Under the pieces are notes generated by a model. That model saw nothing but the letters and a program-made list of their open reading frames with translations. It did not search any database and had not been told where the DNA came from. A stretch of 41,131 bases of DNA. It comes from a bacterium (GTDB lineage Bacteria; Actinomycetota; Acidimicrobiia; Acidimicrobiales; CATQHL01). The translations under genes were made by a program, and so were the position numbers. Shown here one piece after another: positions 35,332 to 41,131 of the stretch (position 1 is its first letter; every line of letters begins with the position of its first letter). Where the stretch lies: positions 1 through 41,131 of the forward strand of contig JAPPDX010000132.1 in NCBI GenBank assembly GCA_028824415.1, in the 5' to 3' direction.

Positions 35332-35610
35332 ATGGGAATCGTGCACATCGAGTTCTTCGTGGAACCCTTCTCGGAGGGTTCACCCGGCCCGCACGTGGAG
35401 GCGGCGATCGCCGCCTTCGAGGACCTCGGCATCGCAACCGAGGTGGGACCGTTCGCCACAACCGCCTCGGGGGATCCCGAGCGGCTGGCGCAGGCGGTGG
35501 CAGTCATGATCCGCGACGCCACCCAGGCGGGCGCCACCCGGATCGCCCTACGTCTCGAGCGTCCTGGTCTCGAGCGCTCCGAGGCGCCGGCGCAGGCCGG
35601 CGACGGATGA
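35332..35610 (+). CDS. Thiamine-binding-like protein (MTH1187/YkoF family)
   Basis: A 92-residue ferredoxin-like protein: GIVHIEFFVEPFSEGSPGPH, the helix AAIAAFEDLGIATEVGPFAT and AVMIRDATQAGATRIALRLE match the MTH1187/DUF77 thiamine-binding family. Members bind thiamine or hydroxymethylpyrimidine in a dimer interface; they are not transporters themselves. I use the ATG at 35332; an upstream in-frame ATG at 35269 would place the palindrome inside the coding sequence and is less likely. Its TGA overlaps the ATG of the regulator gene (ATGA), so the two are cotranslated. Confidence 0.8.
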   Translation: MGIVHIEFFVEPFSEGSPGPHVEAAIAAFEDLGIATEVGPFATTASGDPERLAQAVAVMIRDATQAGATRIALRLERPGLERSEAPAQAGDG

Positions 35611-35999
35611 GCGACGGCGAGCACCCGCTCTGGCGGACGCTGCGGCCCGTGGCCGCCGCGGTCGGGGGCGAACTGCTGCCCCCGGGCGAGCGGACACCCG
35701 GCGACATCCCCCTGGAGTTCGAGGGCGAGACGGTCGGGGTGCTACGCCTCTGTGGCCTGGACGGCGCGCTCGGGCGCCTGATCGAGACTGTGGAGCGAGA
35801 GCTGGGCGACTCGCTGGCGAAGCTGTCGCGCACCGACAAGCAGATCGCGGTGCGGCTGCTGAACGAGCGGGGCGCCTTCCTGCTGCGCAAGGGCGTGGAG
35901 GACGTTGCGACAGCCATGGGGGTGAGCCGCATCACCATCTACAACTACCTCAACGCCATGGAGCAGCCGGCTTCGGGCGGCCGCGACCACCGGGGATAG
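35607..35999 (+). CDS. Short DauR/YheO-type helix-turn-helix regulator lacking the PAS-like domain
   Basis: A 130-residue protein whose C-terminal half is the DauR/YheO-type HTH: LSRTDKQIAVRLLNERGAFL, LLRKGVEDVATAMGVSRITI and YNYLN. Normal family members carry a ~110-residue YheO PAS-like sensor before it; here only ~70 residues remain, forming a short DIPLEFEGETVGVLRL strand-rich piece that could be a reduced sensor. Coupled by ATGA to the thiamine-binding-like gene, which could supply the sensing function in trans. Likely binds the palindrome at 35273. The gene ends 25 bases before the convergent ABC ATPase gene. Confidence 0.75.
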   Translation: MSDGEHPLWRTLRPVAAAVGGELLPPGERTPGDIPLEFEGETVGVLRLCGLDGALGRLIETVERELGDSLAKLSRTDKQIAVRLLNERGAFLLRKGVEDVATAMGVSRITIYNYLNAMEQPASGGRDHRG

Positions 36000-36024
36000 C
36001 GACCGGGACACCGCGGCCGGCGCC

Positions 36025-37548
36025 TCAGGCTGCGCCGCTGGCCACTCCCGCCATCCAGAGGCCGAGGCGTTCCACAGTGGCCTCCGCGCGATCCAGAACG
36101 CCCATCATCCGGCCCTCGTACATCACGGCGATGCGGTCCGACAGCGCCAGGACCTCGTCGAGGTCCTCAGAGATCAGCACGACGGCGCAGCCCGCGGACT
36201 TCTGGGCCACGAGCCGGCTGTGGATGTACTCGGCGGCGCCGACGTCCACGCCACGGGTGGGCTGGGCGGCCAGGATCACCTTCGGCTCCGCCGACAGCTC
36301 CCGCGCCAGGATGAGCTTCTGGATGTTTCCGCCGGAGAGGTTCGAAGTCGGCACGTCGATGTTGGGCGTCTTGACCGCGAACCGCTCGACCAGGTCCCGG
36401 CAGTGCTCCCGGATGGCCCCGAGCCGCAGGAATCCGCGGCGGCTGAACTCGGTGCCCTGGTTCAGCAAGACCAGATTCTCCGCCACCGAGAACATCCCGA
36501 TCACGCCGTCGCGCATGCGTTCCTCGGGCACGTAGGAGAGACCGGCGTCGCGCACCCGCCGCGGGTGTTCGCCGGTCACGTCGCGCCCGTCGATTCGAAC
36601 ACTGCCTTCCTGGGTGGGGCGCAGCCCGGCGATCGCCTGAGCCAATTCGGACTGGCCATTGCCGGACACCCCGGCGAGTCCCAGGATCTCCCCGGCGCGC
36701 ACCTTGAAGGACATCCCCGCCACGGCCTCGTCGCCGCGGTCGCTCAGCACGTGCAGGTCGCCCACCTCGATCAGCGGCTCGCCGAGCTGCACGTCGGGGC
36801 GGTCGGGCACCATCTGCACGGGGCGGCCGACCATCAGGCGGGCGAGCTCGGACCGGTCGGTGGTCGCCGGCGTGGTCTCCCCTGCCACGCGGCCGTCGCG
36901 CAGCACCGTGATGCGATCCGACACGGCCATCACCTCGTGCAGCTTGTGGGAGATGAAGACCAGGCCCCGGCCGTCGGCGGCCATGCGACGCAGGACGACG
37001 ATCAGCTCGTCCACCTCCTGGGGGGTCAGCACCGCGGTTGGCTCGTCCATGACCAGGACGGTCGCCTCCCGGTAGAGGGCCTTGAGGATCTCCACCCGCT
37101 GGCGCTCCCCCACGGCGAGTTGCCAGATGGGGGTGTCGGGGTTGACGCGCAGCCCGTACGTCTCGGAGAGTTCGCGGATCCGGTTCGCCACCGTCGGCAG
37201 GTCGGTGAGCGGGCGGCGGCTCGACTGCAGTCCGAGCGCCACGTTCTCGGTTACGGTGAGCGGTGGCACCAGCATGAAGTGCTGGTGGATCATGCCGATG
37301 CCACACTCGATGGCAGCCGACGGGGAGTCGATCGTGACCCGCTCGCCGCGTAGCAGCACCTCGCCGGCGTCGGGGCGGTACATGCCGTAGAGGATCTTCA
37401 TGAGCGTGCTCTTGCCCGCTCCGTTCTCCCCCAGCAGCGTGTGCACCTCGCCGGTCTCGAGGTTGAAGTCGACGGCGTCGTTGGCGAGGACGCCTGGGAA
37501 CTGCTTGGTGATCCCGCGCATCTCCAGCAGCGGAGCAGCGAGACTCAT
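36025..37548 (-). CDS. BMP-type (nucleoside-like) ABC importer ATP-binding protein, two ABC domains
   Basis: A 507-residue double ABC ATPase of the NupA/YufO class. Domain one: LLGENGAGKSTLMKIL at ~39-54, LAVGERQRVEILKALYR (variant signature) and VLVMDEPTAVLTPQE. Domain two: GLAGVSGNGQSELAQAIAG, FSVAENLVLLNQG, the intact LSGGNIQKLILARELS and ILAAQPTRGVDVGAAEY. Start ATG at 37548 (MSLAAPLLEM) with AAGGAG 11-12 bases upstream, a long but usable spacing. Last gene of the operon that runs permease, permease, lipoprotein, ATPase. Substrate class by homology is nucleosides or related compounds. Confidence 0.93.
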   Translation of the reverse strand: MSLAAPLLEMRGITKQFPGVLANDAVDFNLETGEVHTLLGENGAGKSTLMKILYGMYRPDAGEVLLRGERVTIDSPSAAIECGIGMIHQHFMLVPPLTVTENVALGLQSSRRPLTDLPTVANRIRELSETYGLRVNPDTPIWQLAVGERQRVEILKALYREATVLVMDEPTAVLTPQEVDELIVVLRRMAADGRGLVFISHKLHEVMAVSDRITVLRDGRVAGETTPATTDRSELARLMVGRPVQMVPDRPDVQLGEPLIEVGDLHVLSDRGDEAVAGMSFKVRAGEILGLAGVSGNGQSELAQAIAGLRPTQEGSVRIDGRDVTGEHPRRVRDAGLSYVPEERMRDGVIGMFSVAENLVLLNQGTEFSRRGFLRLGAIREHCRDLVERFAVKTPNIDVPTSNLSGGNIQKLILARELSAEPKVILAAQPTRGVDVGAAEYIHSRLVAQKSAGCAVVLISEDLDEVLALSDRIAVMYEGRMMGVLDRAEATVERLGLWMAGVASGAA

Positions 37549-37609
37549 CTGCTGGATCGCTCCTTCACACCGGGACTCCTCGCTGTCGTGGACTGCAGGT
37601 GGGGATCGG

Positions 37610-37654
37610 CCGGAGCCACCTCGCGGGTGCAAGCGCCCTGCGAGGTGGCTCCGG
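37610..37654. terminator. Perfect 15-bp hairpin between BMP lipoprotein and ATPase genes
   Basis: Arms 37610-37624 (CCGGAGCCACCTCGC) and 37640-37654 are exact complements; three further G-C pairs extend into the loop past a one-base bulge. No T-run follows, so partial termination or mRNA stabilisation is likelier than full termination. The same device separates lipoprotein and permease in the other importer operon. Confidence 0.7.
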
Positions 37655-37664
37655 TGTCTCGATC

Positions 37665-39677
37665 CTAGGAACCGGTGTTGATGCTGCCGTCGATGATGCC
37701 GGCGACGGTGGCCTCACCGATCGCCCGAATATCGCCCGACAGGCCATAGGCGTCGTTGAACGCAATGTTCAGGCCGCCGTTGGCGAGGGTGATCGTGAAC
37801 GCCTCGCCGCCCTTGACGCCCCGATCGATCGCATCAGCGATCTCCGAGAGGATGACCTCCCACTCATACACCTGGGAAGCCACCACGATCTCCGGCGCCA
37901 ACTCCGCCTGATCCGCCTGGGTAGCGAACCACGCCGCGCCCTCACGCTGAGCGACGCCCACAGCACCAACGACCATCTGCGCCGTGCCGGTCATCACATC
38001 CGCGCCCTGCGAGACGTGCGCCTCGGCGGTCTCCGCAGCCTTGGCCACATCGCTGAACGACTCCGTGTACACCACGTTCACGTCCACCGAGGAATCCTGC
38101 GCACCCGCGCCGGACACGAAACCGTCCACGAACAGCTTCGCGTCACCCACCTCGATGGGACCCACAACGCCGATCACACCCGTATCAGTCAACGCAGCCG
38201 CCATCGCACCGAGCACATAGCCGCCCTGATCCGACGCCGCCGTATAGGCGAACACATTCGGCAAACCGAACGTGTCGGTCGACGTGCCCCACGCAAACGA
38301 CGTGTCCGGGAAGTCCTGCGCGATCTCCTGCAGCGACCCGCCGTACTGCGAGCCGTGCGCGATCACCAGATCGAAGCCGGCCTCCGCGTACTCCCGGATC
38401 GCCACCGCCGCGTCCTCCACGATGAAGGTCCCATCAGTGACCTCCACCTCCAACTCGCGCGTATCACCCAACGCCGCAACACCATCCACGATGCTCTGCG
38501 TGAACGCCAGATCATTCGACGCCGACGGCGCCACAATCGCCACCCGCAACGGGGTGTCGATACCGTCGGCGGTCGGGCCGGCCATGGTGTTGATGCTGCC
38601 GTCGATGATGCCGGCGACGGTGGCCTCACCGATCGCCCGAATATCGCCCGACAGGCCATAGGCGTCGTTGAACGCAATGTTCAGGCCGCCGTTGGCGAGG
38701 GTGATCGTGAACGCCTCGCCGCCCTTGACGCCCCGATCGATCGCATCAGCGATCTCCGAGAGGATGACCTCCCACTCATACACCTGGGAAGCCACCACGA
38801 TCTCCGGCGCCAACTCCGCCTGATCCGCCTGGGTAGCGAACCACGCCGCGCCCTCACGCTGAGCGACGCCCACAGCACCAACGACCATCTGCGCCGTGCC
38901 GGTCATCACATCCGCGCCCTGCGAGACGTGCGCCTCGGCGGTCTCCGCAGCCTTGGCCACATCGCTGAACGACTCCGTGTACACCACGTTCACGTCCACC
39001 GAGGAATCCTGCGCACCCGCGCCGGACACGAAACCGTCCACGAACAGCTTCGCGTCACCCACCTCGATGGGACCCACAACGCCGATCACACCCGTATCAG
39101 TCAACGCAGCCGCCATCGCACCGAGCACATAGCCGCCCTGATCCGACGCCGCCGTATAGGCGAACACATTCGGCAAACCGAACGTGTCGGTCGACGTGCC
39201 CCACGCAAACGACGTGTCCGGGAAGTCCTGCGCGATCTCCTGCAGCGACCCGCCGTACTGCGAGCCGTGCGCGATCACCAGATCGAAGCCGGCCTCCGCG
39301 TACTCCCGGATCGCCACCGCCGCGTCCTCCACGATGAAGGTCCCATCAGTGACCTCCACCTCCAACTCGCGCGTATCACCCAACGCCGCAACACCATCCA
39401 CGATGCTCTGCGTGAACGCCAGATCATTCGACGCCGACGGCGCCACAATCGCCACCCGCAACGGGCCAGACGGCGCTTCCGCCGGTGGCGGGGCCGGTGG
39501 CTCGTCGGCCGGTGGCGGGGCCGGCGCCTCTGTCTCTGCGGGCGGCGTCGGCGCCGGCGGTGGCGCTTCGGTGGCCGCCTCGTCGTCGTCGCCTGCGCAG
39601 GCTGCTGCCAGCAGCACGATCGCCAGCAGCGCCGCGAGCAGTCCGAAGGACTTGGCGCGTCTTGTGGACATTCTCAT
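37665..39677 (-). CDS. BMP-family substrate-binding lipoprotein with two tandem, identical binding domains
   Basis: A ~670-residue lipoprotein. Signal peptide and lipobox (LLAAAC, Cys27), then a ~40-residue Pro/Ala/Glu linker, then two copies of a BMP/PnrA-like binding domain (about residues 72-364 and 376-668). Each starts PLRVAIVAPSASNDLAFTQS, contains GFDLVIAHGSQYGGSLQEIA and GQADVMTG-like SQGADVMTGTAQMVVGAV, and ends AGIIDGSINT. The linker between copies is MAGPTADGIDT. Usual BMP lipoproteins have one domain of ~300 residues. The two copies are identical in DNA sequence over 880 bases, so the fusion is very recent, under gene conversion, or an assembly artefact. Start: of three close ATGs, the one at 39677 has the best spacing to AAAGGGG. 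Confidence 0.9.
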   Translation of the reverse strand: MRMSTRRAKSFGLLAALLAIVLLAAACAGDDDEAATEAPPPAPTPPAETEAPAPPPADEPPAPPPAEAPSGPLRVAIVAPSASNDLAFTQSIVDGVAALGDTRELEVEVTDGTFIVEDAAVAIREYAEAGFDLVIAHGSQYGGSLQEIAQDFPDTSFAWGTSTDTFGLPNVFAYTAASDQGGYVLGAMAAALTDTGVIGVVGPIEVGDAKLFVDGFVSGAGAQDSSVDVNVVYTESFSDVAKAAETAEAHVSQGADVMTGTAQMVVGAVGVAQREGAAWFATQADQAELAPEIVVASQVYEWEVILSEIADAIDRGVKGGEAFTITLANGGLNIAFNDAYGLSGDIRAIGEATVAGIIDGSINTMAGPTADGIDTPLRVAIVAPSASNDLAFTQSIVDGVAALGDTRELEVEVTDGTFIVEDAAVAIREYAEAGFDLVIAHGSQYGGSLQEIAQDFPDTSFAWGTSTDTFGLPNVFAYTAASDQGGYVLGAMAAALTDTGVIGVVGPIEVGDAKLFVDGFVSGAGAQDSSVDVNVVYTESFSDVAKAAETAEAHVSQGADVMTGTAQMVVGAVGVAQREGAAWFATQADQAELAPEIVVASQVYEWEVILSEIADAIDRGVKGGEAFTITLANGGLNIAFNDAYGLSGDIRAIGEATVAGIIDGSINTGS
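37674..38553. repeat. 880-bp direct repeat, copy 1 (encodes the C-terminal BMP domain)
   Basis: I compared this with 38586-39465 block by block and found no difference; the offset is 912 bases throughout (304 codons, in frame). The copies are separated by 32 bases (38554-38585). Identity starts at GGTGTTGATGC and ends at CACCCGCAACGGG. Confidence 0.95.
38586..39465. repeat. 880-bp direct repeat, copy 2 (encodes the N-terminal BMP domain)
   Basis: Partner of 37674-38553, same orientation. Beyond the right end the sequence turns into the unique Pro-rich linker and signal peptide; beyond the left end is the 32-base junction that encodes the inter-domain linker. Confidence 0.95.
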
Positions 39678-39737
39678 CATTGACCCCTTTGTCGTCCGAT
39701 GCGTGCCCGGCAAGCAAAAGCCGGGTTGCCAGCGGCT

Positions 39738-39765
39738 ACGCTAACACTCTTTAACAAATTGTTCA
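39738..39765 (-). promoter_or_regulatory. Candidate promoter/operator of the BMP lipoprotein gene
   Basis: On the minus strand, TGAACA (39765-39760), a 16-base spacer and TAGCGT (39743-39738). The -35 lies inside a near-palindrome TTAACAAATTGTTCA (39751-39765) in a markedly AT-rich patch. This mirrors the promoter of the other binding lipoprotein (TTGAAC, 16 bases, TAGCGT at 18453-18426). Confidence 0.45.
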
Positions 39766-39794
39766 GTTCAGGGTCTCGGCAACGATGTTGCCGG

Positions 39795-40805
39795 CTAGTG
39801 CTCGGCGCCTCGCCGGAAGGGGCGGGTGAGGGCCGCCGGCGCGCCGATGCGGTGGGTCACGACCACCAGGGCGATGATCGTCACCGCCGCGGGCGCCATC
39901 TCGGTGAGCTGTGCCGCCGCCCCGCTGAGAATGCCGAGCGTCTTCCACTGCAGCACCGCGGCGGTGACGAGGCTGAACAGCAGCGACCCGGCCAGGACCC
40001 CCAGCGGGCGCCACGCCCCGAAATACACCAGCGCCACGGCGATGAACCCCATGCCGTTGGTCATGTTCTGGATGAAGATGCCCTTCTCGAGCGCCAGCAC
40101 GGCGCCCGCGGCGCCGGCGAGGGTGTTGCCGATGAGGATGGTGCCGTAACGCGTCCGGGCCACGCTCACGCCCAGGCTGTCGGCCGCCTGGGGCGTCTCG
40201 CCGACCGCTCTGATGTTGAGTCCGAACGTGGTGCGGTTGACAAGCAGCGTCACCGCCGGGACCAGCAGGAACGCCAGGTAGATGACGAGGCTGTGGTTGT
40301 AGAGATCCGGATACTCGATCTCGAGGCGACCTTCGGGCAGTGTGAAGTCGAAAATGCCGTCGAAACCCAGGATGGGGCGCGGGGTACCCACGAGCTGGCG
40401 GAACAGCAGATCGCTGAACCCCAGACCGAAGAGGTAGATGCCGATTCCGCTGATGCCCTGCTCGGCGTGGAGCGTCACCGTGATGAAGGCGTACACCAGC
40501 CCCATGACCATGCCGATACCCAGCCCCACCAGCAGGCCGTACCACGGTTGGCCGGTCTCCACCGTGGTGTAATAGGCGCCGAAGGCCCCCAACAGCATCA
40601 CTCCGTCCACGCCGAGGTTGAGCACGCCGCTGCGCTGGCCGACGCTCTCGCCGACCGCCGCGATGAGATACGGCGTGGCGAGGCGGATGGCCGCGGCCAC
40701 CGTCGCCACGAGCGTGGCGAGCGTGAAGAAGCCGCTCCAGCCGCTGCGCGCCTGGGCGAACACCTCCACCGTCGCCACGTCCACGATGGCCAGACCCGCA
40801 ATCAT
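39795..40805 (-). CDS. BMP-type ABC importer permease (NupQ-like)
   Basis: A 336-residue membrane protein of the BPD_transp_2 family with about nine helices. Signature regions: GVLNLGVDGVMLLGAFGAYY (the SG.LNLG..G.M motif of NupQ-type permeases), HAEQGISGIGIYLFGLGF, and NIRAVGETPQAADSLGVSVA, the coupling loop to the ATPase. Its ATG at 40805 overlaps the stop of the other permease gene (ATGA), so the pair is made together. The 117-base gap to the BMP lipoprotein gene contains that gene's own candidate promoter. Confidence 0.93.
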   Translation of the reverse strand: MIAGLAIVDVATVEVFAQARSGWSGFFTLATLVATVAAAIRLATPYLIAAVGESVGQRSGVLNLGVDGVMLLGAFGAYYTTVETGQPWYGLLVGLGIGMVMGLVYAFITVTLHAEQGISGIGIYLFGLGFSDLLFRQLVGTPRPILGFDGIFDFTLPEGRLEIEYPDLYNHSLVIYLAFLLVPAVTLLVNRTTFGLNIRAVGETPQAADSLGVSVARTRYGTILIGNTLAGAAGAVLALEKGIFIQNMTNGMGFIAVALVYFGAWRPLGVLAGSLLFSLVTAAVLQWKTLGILSGAAAQLTEMAPAAVTIIALVVVTHRIGAPAALTRPFRRGAEH

Positions 40806-41131
40806 GAGTGCTCGGCCTCGTCGCCGGACGGCGCGGCGCGAGCGCCCGGCGCCTGGTCCGCGGCATTCTCGGCGCGATCATCACCCGAACCCGCGGCGGC
40901 ATCCAGCCGCTCCCCCAGGCGGCGCGCCCAGCGCACCGCCCGATCGCTGCTCACGACGAAGACCACCACGAGACCGCTGAGCGCCACGACCAGCGGGGTC
41001 GCCACCTGCACCGCCCGTTGCAGAGCGTTGGCGCCCACGAGCAACCCGCCGAAGAGGAGGGCGGCGGGGATGGTCCACAGCGGATGCAGGCCTCCGAACA
41101 GGGCCGCCACGATGCCGTTGAAGCCGGCCAG
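40802..41131 (-). CDS. BMP-type ABC importer permease (NupP-like), C-terminal part only
   Basis: The last ~109 codons of a permease that runs off the window end. It begins LAGFNGIVAALFGGLHPLWT, has hydrophobic helices IPAALLFGGLLVGANALQ and PLVVALSGLVVVFVV, and ends in a charged, Ala/Asp/Glu-rich cytoplasmic tail. The GFNGI..ALFGG pattern and the QRA..VATPLV stretch fit NupP-type permeases paired with a NupQ partner. The long acidic tail (~45 residues) is more than the family usually has. Confidence 0.85.
   Translation of the reverse strand: MAGFNGIVAALFGGLHPLWTIPAALLFGGLLVGANALQRAVQVATPLVVALSGLVVVFVVSSDRAVRWARRLGERLDAAAGSGDDRAENAADQAPGARAAPSGDEAEHS

Noticed and set aside
34096-35610. 504-codon plus-strand frame fused to the thiamine-binding-like protein
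   Set aside because: The first ~410 codons are antisense to the M20 hydrolase; only the last 92 codons are a real gene.
37599-39683. 694-codon plus-strand open frame that is itself duplicated
   Set aside because: Antisense to the BMP lipoprotein; the duplication is inherited from that gene. Rich in Arg and His with no family features.

Overview
The window is GC-rich and densely coded, with many GTG starts, GTGA/ATGA stop-start overlaps and Shine-Dalgarno sites of the AAGGAG type. A DUF222/HNH endonuclease, an Lrp-ald pair, a cbs-metB pair, a beta-carbonic anhydrase of the mycobacterial type and many cytochrome P450s point to Actinomycetota. A lineage such as Acidimicrobiia is my inference from gene content; no rRNA or tRNA is present to prove it. 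I see no CRISPR array, prophage or insertion sequence.

Layout. (1) 1-5187, minus strand: housekeeping genes secA (start only, cut by the window edge), a YbaK-type tRNA-editing protein, the DNA translocase FtsK, and a small Dabb-domain protein. (2) 5269-10215: an amidohydrolase, a divergent Lrp-type regulator with alanine dehydrogenase, and a DUF222/HNH gene. (3) 10212-13861, minus: cbs and metB (reverse transsulfuration), coupled by an ATGA overlap, followed by two coupled MaoC-type hot-dog proteins. (4) 13977-18359, minus: a ribose/galactose-type ABC importer whose binding lipoprotein carries a long alanine-rich coiled-coil spacer.

(5) 18482-33029: a catabolic-looking island arranged around a divergent promoter region at 25085-25254. 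Leftward it reads P450, P450, SDR, NTF2-like protein, acyl-CoA synthetase and luciferase-like monooxygenase. Rightward it reads DUF35 protein, thiolase, P450, SDR, NTF2-like protein, class II aldolase, P450, DUF1330 protein and cysteine hydrolase. The set suggests hydroxylation, oxidation, CoA activation and carbon-carbon cleavage of a hydrophobic (terpenoid or steroid-like) compound. The substrate is unknown, and no ferredoxin or reductase partner lies in the window.

(6) 33367-41131: a carbonic anhydrase; an M20 amidohydrolase divergent from a thiamine-binding-like protein plus a short DauR-type regulator, with a perfect 13+2+13 palindrome between them; and a BMP/nucleoside-type ABC importer. 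The importer's binding lipoprotein holds two copies of the binding domain made by an 880-bp duplication that is exact at the nucleotide level.

The strongest unusual signals are the doubled BMP lipoprotein, the 28-bp divergent palindrome, a dispersed intergenic repeat family in three places, matching promoter and hairpin architecture in both ABC operons, a 17-bp tandem duplication that makes a six-codon upstream ORF, and the four-P450 island.
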